From: Karstenula rhodostoma CBS 690.94
Taxonomy: Eukaryota > Ascomycota > Dothideomycetes > Pleosporales > Didymosphaeriaceae
Assembly (NCBI GenBank): GCA_010093485.1
Contig: MU001492.1
Coordinates: 2,666,286-2,707,299 of the forward strand
Direction of reading: 5' to 3'
DNA length: 41,014 nucleotides
A program made the position numbers and the translations under genes. Below the pieces are notes generated by a model. The model saw nothing but the letters and a program-made list of their open reading frames with translations, was not told the origin of the DNA and made no database searches. Numbering within the stretch: the stretch's first letter is position 1; every line of letters begins with the position of its first letter. Below are positions 1 to 12,700 of this stretch, one piece after another.

Positions 1-336
1 ATAATTTACTTAGTAACTTAGAAAGTATTAAAACTCTAGACTAAGCTCTAATATATTAATATCTATAATTACTAGCTATAATAAAAAGTTTCTATAAGAA
101 TAATTACTATTAAATATACTAAGTTAGCTAAAATAATTACTAATAGACTTATAAAGGTACTACTAGTAAATAAATAGCTAGACTTCCTTAACTAGTTTAG
201 ATTAGTTAATATAGAAAATTAAGAGGTAATAAGTACTATACTACTTAAAGAAATCTAAGACTACCTTTACTAAATACTTTAAGCTATTACTTATAATCTA
301 GCTTAAATAGCTAGGGGGTACTAAGCTAAGGGGGTA
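1..336 (+). mobile_element. Ty1/copia 3' internal remnant (tandem copy 1)
   Basis: RIP-degraded tail of a copia pol region, cut by the window start. It is nearly identical to 4058-4390, which follows directly on a readable copia RNase H remnant, so this is the same part of a second copy. It ends in a purine run (aaggggg at about 328-334) that fits the polypurine tract directly before an LTR. No frame is open. The assignment rests on homology to the second copy and the tract position. Confidence 0.75.
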
Positions 337-610
337 TATTAGATTATATATATATATTATTACTTATAATATAGTATACTTACTATTATAGTAAGTTATA
401 GTAACTATTAGTAATAGTAGGTAGTAAGTATAAAAGAAGAGGCTAGGATATTTTATACTATTAGAACTAGTATAGGGTACTAAGGTACTATTTATAGGTA
501 TATCTTAGCTAGACTTAGAATAACTATTAATTATAATAATTTATATAATTATATAATATATAACTAACCTATTTATATCTATAGTTTATAGTAATCTATT
601 ATTATTTATA
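337..610 (+). repeat. Copia LTR, shared by tandem copies
   Basis: About 274-bp direct repeat of 4391-4664. It begins tattagatt after the polypurine tract, consistent with an LTR start TG changed to TA by RIP, and ends tttata (from TTTACA). The sequence after it, tggatctaataat, would be the primer-binding region. The left boundary is uncertain by about 2 bp. Confidence 0.7.
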
Positions 611-621
611 GTGGATCTAAT

Positions 622-1007
622 AATATTATTTAAAAAAATAATTATATAATACTTATAGTATATAAATATAATATAATATTATATAATATATATTTAAATT
701 AGTAGTAAATAAAGTTTTCTTTATATTATTAAGTAATTATATAATATAAAATAGATATTTTTAAATAAATAAAATTATATAAAGATTTCTCTATAGATCT
801 ATTAAAGAATTATAATTATAGCTTTAATATTATAAAAATTATTAAGGAATAAAGAAATTCTCTTTTATAGAGATTTTATATAAATCTAGTATACCTATAT
901 ATACCTATATATACCTATATATACCTATATACTCTAGCTAGTATAGGTATAAATATATATAAATATATATATTTATATAACTTTTCTAAAAAAACTTTTT
1001 ATAATAA
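622..1007 (-). repeat. 0.4-kb AT-rich dispersed repeat, copy 1 (inverted)
   Basis: Reverse complement of the repeat at 28641 and 40604. Similarity ends at tattataaaaag on one side (near 1007) and at aataatattatta on the other (near 622). It contains a run of the 10-bp unit acctatatat at about 893-940 and a partly inverted copy of it, so the middle can fold. This copy is fully RIP-mutated. It sits just inside the copia LTR/primer-binding junction and probably inserted there. The family is unidentified. Confidence 0.7.
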
Positions 1008-4000
1008 AGTCTAGATATAAGGATATAAAAGTATTTATTTTAAATTATAAAATTACTAGAAAAATAGTATAATTAGACTTAATAATATAATTTACTATTC
1101 TAATCTATTTTATAATCTAGTATTCTTTTAATTATTTAGATATTAAGAACTATAATAGAATACTAAATTAGAACCTATAGTACTAAAATAGACTAATAAT
1201 ATTATTATAATAAAATTATAAAAATTATATAATTAATAAATACTAGAGTATAGACTTACTAATAATACTTATATTATTATATAAAGTATAGTATATACTA
1301 TATATAAAATAATAATATATATAAAATATAAAATAAAAACTATAAGTATAACTATATAATATAAATAACTAGACTATTTAGAATTAAAAGTACTTAAATA
1401 TCTAGTATAATAAGCTAAGGGGGTATATATTAAAAATATTTTTATAATAAAATATAATATCTATAAATAAACTAAATTAAAATAATAAATTAGATATATA
1501 CTTTAATTTAATAATTAAATACTTAGTAAGTATATTATAATTAACTTTTATAACTTTAAACCTAATAGCTCTACTAAAGAGAAAAACTAAATATTAATTA
1601 CTAATTAATACTTTAGCTATATATAGGACTTCTATATTAGAAATAACTATCTAGTAAAAATTATTATTAAAATATTTAGTAGTTTTATACTATTTATAAA
1701 AGTATAGTTTAGTATAATAGTTAAAATTATTAAATTAGATAATAAAATCTTTATAGTAAAAGTAGATATTAAATACTAGTATATAAGCTAAGGTATTAAA
1801 ATTTAACTTTTAGTACTAGATATATAAGTATAAAATAGAGGAACTAAATACTTAAAAGGTATAATAAAAAAAAAAGCCTATATAATATAATTTAATATAA
1901 ACCTTCTATAGAATATATAGTTTAAAATTACTAGGGCTATAGTATACCTATATAATTAAATACTAAATTATAAAAATTACTAATACTTACTATATAAGGT
2001 ATTTTTTATAATAATTACCCTTATTAATAAAATAGTAACTTAGCCTTAAAAACTAAATCTAGTATATTTTAAAATATATAGATATAAAGTCTTTACTATA
2101 ACTAATAATATATAGTATAGAAAGAGTAAGTTATAGAGACTTAATTTAAAGGTATAAATTAAATACCTTATAGAATACTAATTAATAAATATATAGTATA
2201 TATAGATTCTATTATTATTAAAAGTAATTAGTATCTATAATATTATATTTAATAAAAATATAGTATTTAATAGAATATAGAAAGAACTTATAGATAATTT
2301 TATATATAATACTCTCGAAGAAATTATATTATAGATTCGAACTATAAAGAGACTACCTACTTTAATAACTAAATTAAAGATAATTTTATTCTATAAAAAT
2401 AAATTAATTATAATAAATTATAGTAATTTATAATAATAAAAGGTATTAAAAGAATTACTAGAGAGAAAATATAATAGTGCCTATTTATTACTACTAATAA
2501 TACTATTACTAACTATACTATTAGTATAACTTATAATATAGAATATATTATTACTAAAAATATAAATAATAGATAATTATATATAATAGTAAATAGTAGC
2601 TAGTATAAAGATTATACTCTAGATAGTTATATTTATAATAGATATTCTAATAGGTTATAAAAATATATATAAAGACTATAACCTTAATAAAATATAAATA
2701 AAATAAATACTTATAAAAAGACTATAGTCTTATTAAAGTTAGTTACTACTACTACTAATAATCTAAACTAAACTTAAGAATTATCTAATAGGGGAATTAT
2801 TTTAAAAAACTAAATATAAATACTTTATTAGTTATTAATAAATAAATTTATAGATAGAAGTACTATAGAGACTAATTAAATAAATAGATTACTAAATTTT
2901 TAACTATATATAGGTATATATCTATAATTTCTAAAATATAAGACTTAACTAGTTATATAAAAAGACTAGTAAAAGGATATTACTTTATAAAATATCTATA
3001 TAGTAATTTTAGCTAATTAATTATTCTATATATTTATAGTAATAGCTACTAGATATAACCTTAAACTAAAATAATATAATATAACTAATATATTTATATA
3101 TATAATACTTAATTAAAAAGTTTATATAAGAATACCTATAAAGTATTAAAAGAAAAATATAATTTTTAAACTATAGAAGGTCCTTTATAAACTCTAAATC
3201 TTACCTAAGTTATAATAAAAAAAATTTACTATAATATTTAAAAATATAGGTTTTACTATAATTCTATATAAATTATATTATATAATTAAAAATAGTATTA
3301 TTATCTTCTTTTATATAGATAATATTATTATTACTTATTACTAAATAAGGGAGATAGTAGTAACTAAAATAATAGAATTACTTAAATAAAAATATACTAT
3401 AATTAAAAGAGATAATCTATAATAGTTCCTTAGTATAAAAGTTATTTAAAAATAAAACTAGTAACTTATATAATTATTATAGACCTTATATATTAAAAAG
3501 ATCTAATAACTAGTAAATAAAACTAATTACTACTATAATATACCTATAGCTAGTATAGAGCTTAAATTTTAAAAAAATCTAGTCTTATTATTAGAGATTA
3601 ATAAGTATTAATAAAAGATTAAATCTCTATTAGTTATAGTAATTATAATATAATTAGATATTACTTTTACTATATTATAGCTAGTTTAGTTTCTATTAAA
3701 TCTAGACTAAATATATTAAAATACTACTAATAAAGTATTATTATATCTCCTAACTATTAAATATAAGGGTCTATAGCTTAGAAATAAATTATATCTCTAG
3801 ATTACTAGTAATATTTTATTTACTAATAATATAATTAATATAAAAAGCTTATAGAGTTATATAATTAAATTATTTAATAGCCTAATAGTATAGAGGGTAA
3901 ATAAATAAAATATTATTATTATCTCTATAATAAAAATAGAACTACTTACCCTATTATAAGTAGCTAAGGAAGCTATCTATATTTTAAAATTATTAAAAAA

Positions 4001-4390
4001 GCTTAGAATTATATTATCTAGCTCTATAATTATAATATAATATAATAATTAATAGATAATTTACTTAGTAACTTAGAAAATATTAAAATTCTAGACTAAG
4101 CTCTAATATATTAATATCTATAATTACTAGCTATAATAAAAAGTCTCTATAGAAATAATTACTATTAAATATATTAAATTAGCTAAAATAATTACTAATA
4201 GACTTATAAAGGTACTACTAGTAAATAAATAGTTAGACTTTTTTAACTAGCTTAGATTTATTAATATAGAAAATTAAGAGGTAATAAGTACTATACTACT
4301 TAAAGAAATCTAAAACTATTTTTACTAAATATTTTAAACTATTATTTATAATTTAGCTTAAATAACTAGAGAGTACTAAATTAAGGTAAT
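1008..4390 (+). mobile_element. Ty1/copia internal region, RIP-degraded (tandem copy 2)
   Basis: Dead copia polyprotein region on the plus strand. The reverse transcriptase catalytic motif is legible as Tyr-Ile-Asp-Asn at 3312-3323, preceded by Ile-Ile-Phe-Phe; the family has Tyr-Val-Asp-Asp and the changes fit RIP. Downstream, about 3590-3790 reads like the copia block with KIGSLL and an RPDI-like motif, and about 3820-4020 like the RNase H segment ending AKEA...LLKEL. Gag, protease and integrase should lie at about 1010-2700, but I could not mark their limits. Many TAA/TAG codons show it cannot be translated. Confidence 0.85.
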
Positions 4391-4664
4391 ATATTAGATT
4401 ATATATATATACTATTATCTATAGTATAGTATACTTACTATTATAATAAATTATAGTAACTACTAGTAATAGTAAATAGTAAGTATAAAAAAAGAAACTA
4501 GAATATTTTATATTATTAGAACTAGTATAGAGTACTAAGGTACTATTTAAGAATATATTTTAGCTAGACTTAAAATAATAAGGAATAACTATAATTTATA
4601 TAATTATATAATATATAACTAACCTATTTATATTATAATTTATAATAATCTATTATTATTTATA
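4391..4664 (+). repeat. Copia 3' LTR (tandem copy 2)
   Basis: Second copy of the LTR at 337-610, starting at tattagattatat and ending tttata. The preceding polypurine tract is more mutated (aaggtaat) than in the first copy. Sequence diverges from copy 1 directly after tttatag, which sets the outer end. Confidence 0.7.
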
Positions 4665-7643
4665 GTTAAATATAATACTTTATAAGCTTAGATAAGCTAT
4701 AGTAAAACTCGATAAAGAAACTTAGTAGGGTACTAAAATATAAATATTTTAAATAGTTTAAAAATTATAAATTATTCTTTTTTAGCGGGCTTTTACTTAT
4801 ATAAAAACTAGACTAGATATATATATCTTTTATAATTAAATCTAAATTAGATATATATTAAATAATTATAGGATATTTATAATTTAGAGTAAGTTAGTTA
4901 GCTATTAATATTAAATATTAATACTATTATTAGTTAGTTAATTACCTTAATAATAGAATAATAGACTATTTAATTAATAATATATCTATACTAAAAATAT
5001 AATAAAAAAACTAATTAAAAAGTTATACTATTCTCTATATAATACTATATAATATAGTTATTTATTATCTATTACCTCTATTATTTCTATACTATATACT
5101 ATATCTATTAGACCTTATTAAATATTAAATATTTTTATTTTTTCTCGCTATATCTATTACTATAGTATCTCTAGTCTAGTCTATTATTAATAGCTAAATA
5201 TATAATAATTTTATAAAAATTAAAATAGTTAAGTATTTATTAAAAGATTACCTAGCTATCTATATCTAGATTATAGATAATTATTTTAAAATTTTAAAAT
5301 ATTAGTTACTAGTAGAAGGTAGCTTCCTAGAATTCTTTATATTAGTTTTTTTCTAATCCCTTTTTAAGAGTTTAGTTACCCTAGAATATAGAGCTATAGC
5401 TAATAAGGCTAAAAATATATAAAACTATATTATTAAAGAAAAGAATAATTTACACTTAATAAATTTTCTATTTATAAAGAGCTTTTTTTATTACTATTAA
5501 AAGTAGACTATAGAGTTATAAAATTTATTTAAGTATATATATAAAATATAGAATAAGTAGAAATATAAATAAGAAAAATAAATACTAAATAAATTCTATA
5601 CCTTATTATTATTAAATATACTACTAACTCTAGGGATAGATATTATATTAAAATTAGTAATATATATAAATAATAGTATATAGTTTTTTTTTCTTTTATA
5701 AATAGTAATAATATCTAATAGAGTATATAGTATTTCTTTATTATAAAGTATATAGATTAGATATATATATATTTTAATATTAATAGCTACTATAAATATT
5801 ATTATTATTATTATAATAGTATATTATAGCTTATAGATATTAGTAAAATTAGATAGAAAAATATAGCTAACTAAATTTATAATTCTAATTAAGACTAGTA
5901 TTATTATTAGTAATTAGAAAAAGTTTAAATAAAAATATAGTATATATAGAAATAATATAAAATAATATAAATTACTAAAAATATATAATAAAATAGTTTA
6001 AGTAACCCCTTTTACTTAGAAGGGGTTATTATTTATAGTAAATCTAATAATCTACTAGGTATAGATTAAATAAATACTAGCTAGATTAAATATATAAGTT
6101 TAGAATCTAATTTTAGTAAAGAGAATATTAGCTTAAAAAAGTATAAAAATAAGTTTCTATTTAAATTATAGTATTCTTAACTAATTTAATATAATATTAT
6201 ATATTATATAAAATAACCTTATTAGCTATATAATATCTCTCTATATATAAAATTTTAAAAATTACTTATCTACTATTTATAATTCTATAGTCTAAGTAAA
6301 AGAGGGTACTTATTAGTCTATTTTATATAGCCTAATTTACTAGTTTTTTTTACTAATTTATAGTCTATATAGTATACTAGAATATATATAAAAAAAATAT
6401 TACTTTACTATTTTTTAGTTTATATAAAAAGTATATACTATATTTTACTTTATAAGTAAAATATTAATTATAGTATTAGATATTACTAATAAATTAGAAA
6501 CTATATATTTAGAATAAATAAATTTACTAGTAAAAAGGCTATTTATATTCTAGATATAGTATTTAGTAATAAAAAAAATTTATCTAATAATATAAATTAA
6601 ATTATAAATATATATTATAGTATTAAGAATAAGGACTAGATAATAAATTAATAAAAGGTATAGTATTAAATATACTAAAAGGTATTAGATTTTATAATAG
6701 CTAGAAGATAGTTTCTAAATATAAAAGTAATTAATTTAATTTTTATTATTTATTTATTTTTTTTATTTTAATATATTTCCTATCTTTAGACCTTAGATAC
6801 TAGAAAGGAAAAAAAGTCTTAAATATAAAATCTTTAATACTCCTTATATATAATAGGGTAATATATAGTAAACTAGTAATAAAATCCTTCTCTCTATATA
6901 TAAATATTCTAGCTAAAGTAAAATTAAAACCTTAAAACTTATATACTATAATAGTCTATATTAATTAGAGAGAAAACTAGACCTATATAATAACTATTTA
7001 GTTATAAAAAAACTTATAAAATATAAAAAAAATAGATATAACTATTTTATCTACCTCTATAGTATATAGACTAGGCCCTATATACTAATTAAAAGTAGTA
7101 AAAATAATTAAAAGGGGTTCCTTTATATAGTTTATAATAGCTAGATACTATATAATATTATTAACCTTACTAATAACTTTATTAATAAGACTATACTTAG
7201 TTTAAGTATTAGTTAGAAGTATAATTTTAATACTAATAAAAAGAAAAAATTTATTTTCTAGATTACTAGCTTTTATTAATAGTATTATTATATATATAGG
7301 ATTATTATATTTAGTATAATAGACTAATACTAGCTAGTATTAATTTTAAAAATAATTATAATTAATTATATTAATCTTATAGTACTTAGTATAGAGATAT
7401 ATAGAATTATAAAAAGTATTTATTTCTAAATTTAAAAAAATAGCCCTATAATAAGTTTAGAATAGTAATTAATTCTATTAAGTACTTTTATTAACTTAAA
7501 ATTATAAAAAAATATTCTAAAAGTTAGTCTTACTATCTTCTTATTAATATTAAATAGTATTAAAAATAATAGTTTTTAAGAATTACTAGTAAAACTACTT
7601 TATATAAATATTAATAGATTCTTTACTTAGTAATAGATTATAT
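4665..7643. other. Unassigned RIP-degraded AT-rich sequence
   Basis: About 3 kb with no open frame, probably an old transposon into which the gypsy element at 7649 inserted. I recognise no domain. A 9-bp hairpin (taacccctt / aaggggtta) lies at about 6004-6029, and residual CpG occurs near 4708 and 4784. If the nesting is read correctly, this sequence continues on the far side of the gypsy element at 23217. Confidence 0.5.
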
Positions 7644-7648
7644 AAAGA
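7644..7648. repeat. Target-site duplication, left (aaaga)
   Basis: Five bases directly left of the gypsy LTR, repeated exactly at 23212-23216 directly right of the other LTR. Confidence 0.85.
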
Positions 7649-7991
7649 TATTAAATCTAATTAAATAGCTAATTCTATAGGGGTTTAGATTAGTTTTTAG
7701 GCACGAGTAATATTAAATATATAATAGGGGGAAAGGGTATATAGCTTAGGGTTTAAGTTATAAAAGTATTATATAATATTAGAAGTATTTTATAAAGTAT
7801 AATAAATTAATAATAGAGTTTAAAATAAATCTAAATAATAAATTAATAAATAGATTAAATATAAGTATAGAGAGTTTATTTTTATATTTCTATATACTAG
7901 TCTAGTAATACTTAGTTCTAAGTATTTAATATTAAGTGCTTACTACTAAGTAATTATATAAGTATTTACTACTAAGTAGTTATATAACTAG
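7649..7991 (-). repeat. Gypsy left LTR, first part (interrupted)
   Basis: The first 343 bp of the 452-bp LTR, matching 22760-23101. The LTR is broken here by the copia insertion and resumes at 15237. Residual CpG remains at ggcacgag near 7701. Confidence 0.9.
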
Positions 7992-8197
7992 TATAGTAGG
8001 GAAAAGGAGCTTAAATATCCCTTTATTTAGGGAGTGAATTAATTAGATTATTATATAAGAAAAGATTACTAGAAAGGCTAGTTATATACTACGCTCGTCC
8101 TAAATTAGTTTAGTACTTAGGTTAAGGTACCCCTTATTATAGCTAATTAGAGCTCTATAAACCCTAATATTACTAAGTATTATTTATATTTTTAATA
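7992..8197 (-). repeat. Nested copia 3' LTR
   Basis: 206 bp, the pair of 15026-15231. Differences between the two are mainly C-to-T and G-to-A, with each copy keeping CpG sites the other lost: ctacgctcgtcc here against ctatacttatcc in the other. This fits independent RIP of the two copies. Confidence 0.92.
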
Positions 8198-9780
8198 TAC
8201 CCCCTAGGTAAATAGTACTTATTATTTATTTACTAGTAGAATTTAATTATTTAGATTAGCTTCCCTTAGAAATATATAGTTCTAACTATAATTTCCTATT
8301 TATATTATACTATTATTAGTATTATAATATTAATTAGCTAAAGTAAAAGTCTCCTAGTACTTAGTATAGTACTTATAAATAGTAGTAGACTTATAACTAG
8401 GTATAGTAAATAATAGTAAATAAGGTAAGTAATTATTATATAACTTAAACTAGTAGAGGTAGGTAGGATAAAAAGGTATCTTTTATATCTTTTAAACTTC
8501 TCTTTTTTATCCCTATTATTCTATCTTATAGTATATTTTTATTTTTTACTTTTTAATACTCTACTTATACTTTTTAGATAGCTAATAATACTGCTAAAGC
8601 TCATACTACTAAAGTATATAAATAAGAAAAGAGACTTAAAACTAAATAAATAACTACTACTAAAAAATTTATTATAATTCCTTAAATAACTTATTAATCT
8701 AGTTACCTTCTTATTTAGTCTACTTCCTATACTCTTAGCTAAGCTCCTCTAATAGTATTGTATACTCCCCTAGCTATAGAAGAAGAGTATATTAGGGCTA
8801 TCTAGCTAATAAGCTATCTTAGCTACTTAATAAGTACCTTAAATAGTAGGTTAGATAGCCTCTATTATAATATTATAAACTAATAGATAGGGTACTACTT
8901 TTATTATTATATATACTTATATAAATTAATATAAGCTAGATTCTTTACTTATCTAGTTAAGCTTTACTAATTATTATAGTCTACTATTTCTAGCTATATA
9001 TATAATATACTTTATCCTATTCTATAATAATCTAAACTCTAGTATAAGCTTTCCTTATTTTCCTTATTATTTAGATTTTTACTAACTATATATAGGCTTA
9101 TAAGGTTAATTATTTATAGTAGTATATTTAAGCTATACTAAAGAATTAGAATAAGGGTTAAAAGACCCTTTTTATACCTTTATAGAACTCCTACTTAATA
9201 ACTAGTTTTTTTTCTACTTCCTCTACTTTTATCTCTACTCTATCTACTTCTATTCTACTTTTACCTACTTTTATCCCTACTTTTATCCCTACTTTTATCT
9301 CTACTTTTTCTACTTCTATTTCTACTTCTATTATTTCTATTCCTACTCTACCTATTTTCTAGTAGGTTTACCCTATAAATAGCTAAGAGACAGGCTTATA
9401 GGAGGCTATATATACTCCTAAGTATAGTATATCTATTCTTTATAAGTACTATATTTTATAATAGCTCTATAAGATAGGCCTAAGTATTAGTTATTATAGT
9501 ATAGATTAATAGTAGCCTAACTTTAATTACTTTAAAGAGTATCTATATAGTTATAGTAGGTTTTTTAAAACTAAGGAATCTTTTATTTATAGTTAGGGTA
9601 GCTTTAAATATAGGTATATTAGGTACTCTAATATATTAGAAGTATAGTAGTATACTTAGCTTTATAAGCTCTTTAATTAGATACTTAATATATTTAAGTA
9701 GGATAGATTTCTTTTATTTTTCTTTTATTTTTCTTTTATTCTCTAGTTAAAAAGTACTTTTTATAATTAAATTTAATAAA
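8198..9780. other. Accessory 3' region of the nested copia element
   Basis: Sequence between the end of the pol remnant and the 3' LTR, longer than usual for a copia element. It contains the pyrimidine-rich minisatellite at 9228-9355. Residual CpA/TpG sites such as gctcatactact (about 8598) are slightly more common than nearby. The plus strand gives a Pro/Ser/Thr-rich reading if TAG/TAA are taken as RIP products, so an extra antisense gene is possible but unproven. Confidence 0.4.
9228..9355. repeat. Pyrimidine-rich minisatellite
   Basis: Imperfect tandem repeats of about 12 bp (ctacttttatcc and variants) on the plus strand, almost free of G. It lies inside the accessory 3' region of the nested copia element. 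Confidence 0.75.
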
Positions 9781-12700
9781 TCTCTACTTACTTTACTTCT
9801 TCTATATCTATAATTATAAAACTTATATCTTAAAAATTAAATAGCTATATAAATCTAGTAAACTATTACTTTAATAATACTTTTATTAAACTATCTATAG
9901 GTATTTTACTTATTTTAAGATATAAAACTTTAAATAATCCCTTTATATACTCTTATTATAGCTATATATTCTAAATATTAATATAGTAAAAGTATATAAT
10001 AATCCTTTTATTTTTTCTAATTACTAGTCTAATTATCTACTAGTTATTATAGTAGATTTACTAGAGTAATCCTAAGTCTAATATAAGTTTAGTAAAGAAG
10101 TACTTTAAAGCTATTATTTCTTTACTAATATACTCTAGAGTAAGAAGCTCTACTTCTATAGTTAAAGTTATAATTATTCTTTAGTAAGCTACCTTTTATA
10201 AAATAGTGCCACTAAATAATAGAGTAATATACCTATAGAATAATTATCTTATTAGTAGATTATCTATAAAAGATATATCTCTATAGATAAATAGGTCTAG
10301 ACTATTATATCTATTAAATTAAATCACTTTTTAGTATATTCTATAGAGGTATAGAATTACTTAATTAACTACTACTTTATACTTTATACTTAGGTTAGTA
10401 AGGAAGAAGGATAGCTTTAATATAGTAAATATAATATCTAGTTATAGTATAATTACTATATATAATACTAATCTAACCTTTTCTTAATAACTCTTAATTT
10501 ACTATAGTAATACTTCGCCTTTACTCTTTTTAAACTTATTAATTAAGAGAGGAGTAGGTAGAAAGCTACTAGCTTTATAAAGCTTAAATTTTTTTATAAT
10601 TTTATTAATATATATATTATATATAAGTGTAATTATCTAATTATCTTAGTCTCTAATTACTTATACTCTAAGAAACTACTTAACTAGTCCCTTATTTTTA
10701 ATCTTATATTTATTTATAACCTTATTCTATAGTATTTAAGCTTACTCTCTATAGTTATTATAATATAGAAGTAGTATATTATCTATATAGAATAGTACTA
10801 GAATTTTCTAATTTCTAGAAAGGAATAAATAAGGTTCTTCCCTTAAAGCTTTAAGCCCTTTAGTTCTAAATAAGTAGGAAAATTCTTTATACTAGAGAAG
10901 TAGTAAGTCTCTTAAACTATAGAGAGCTTAATTTAATCTTATATATATTTCTAGTATCTTAAACCTATCTAGAAGTTTATAGGTTATAAAATTATCTACT
11001 ATAATTATAGTATTTAGGAATACTCCTATAATATTATATTATTTAATCTTAAGGTTAAACTCTATAGTAATTACTATTACTACTTAGAATAACCTTATTA
11101 TAAGCGTAGTAGTATAGGTTAAATATAGGGTATCCTTTAGTTAAAGATTCCCTCTAACTATAATATAAGCTTTATAGTTTTTAAACTAACTATTTTAATT
11201 AAGCTTATATATAAATACCTATTTTAATAGAAATAGGTATTCTATTACTTATAATTAAAGTAGTTTTATTTAAGTTCCTTTCTACTATAGGGTAGTAATC
11301 TCTTTAATTATAGCCTACTTAAATAGCTTTCCTAGAGGATAGGAAAGTAGATATTTCTAGAGTATTAGTTCTAGTAGTAGCTTATCTCTATATAGATAAG
11401 CTAGTAATATTACTAGTTTTAATTTTTTAAGTATAGCTACTATAACTACTATATTTAGTATTTTATAGCCTTTATACTTATCTTAGGTTTTATCTACTCC
11501 TAGTATAAATATATATATAAAGTTAATCTAGAAACTATTTTTTAAAGATAAATCTACTATTAATATATATATACTAAAATTTAATTTACCCCCTAGCTAA
11601 TTATTATAATCTATATCTTATTATTTTAACCTTTAAACTAGTAAATACTTACTTATTAGTTAGTTAATCTTAGGCGCCTCTTCTTAAAGTTATCTACTTA
11701 CCCTACTTATTATAGGGAAGATATATTATTACCTTTAGCTTACTAGTAAATTTCCTACTTTATCTAGTAGTATAAAGTTAGTTATACTAGGTTAAAAAGT
11801 AATAGTAGGGTTTTAAAACTCCTATTCTAAGGAAGTATTATCCTAAGGCTCTAGTTTACTAGCTCTTCTAGTTAAATTCTAATTCTAGTAGCTCCTAGTA
11901 TCCTTATAATTATATTAATTAGTCCCTATAATATCTAGCTATAGTATTATATCTAGGGTTATAAGTCCTATACTTAAATCTTAGTCTATATAAATTTCTA
12001 GCTACTAGCTAGCTATACCTATAGCTTATATAGTAGTTAGTATTATTACTTCTTAATTCCTTAGCTAGCTATTCTTAGAATTTATCTACTCTAATCCTTT
12101 ACCCCTAAATAATTACTTAGTATTTTTAATTCTTATAGTACTCGCGTGCTTATTTAAGCTAGAAGTAAAATTAATTATATTAAATATATCTTCTAGATTA
12201 TTAACTTTATCCTTATAAATACTTTTTATAATTCTTAGAACTTCTACTTTTAGAAGTTTAATTTTATATACTCTCTAGTAGAAGGTTATCTTATTAAATA
12301 TAATATTCCTAGTTATAATTATTTAATTAAGTATAGGAATCTATATTTTATAGATATTAGAAGTTTAATAGTTTACTAAATATCTAATATAAGCTCTTAG
12401 ATTTATTTTAAATCTCCTTTTATTATACCTAGCTTCGCGATCCTTTATTAGAGGATATACTTAGTATCTATAGGTATAAATCCTACTCTAGTCTAGGTAG
12501 AGATCTACTATTATATATTATATAATTATAGGCTTATAGTACTAAAAGTACTATTAGAACTAGCTATCTAATACTTTATTTAGTAATTAAAAGCTATATA
12601 CTATACTTAGGCTTATATTATATAGCTAGACTACTATATCTATAATCTCTAGCTATAGCTTTATTAATAGATTTATACTAGACTTTATTTTTACTATTTA

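Noticed and set aside
893..940. Regular 10-bp acctatatat units as a CRISPR array
   Set aside because: No spacers, a eukaryotic context, and the run is a plain microsatellite within a dispersed repeat.
6004..6060. LTR end plus primer-binding site resembling the copia junction
   Set aside because: Only about 20 bp (tttatag.aaatctaataat) resemble the copia junction and no LTR body precedes it.
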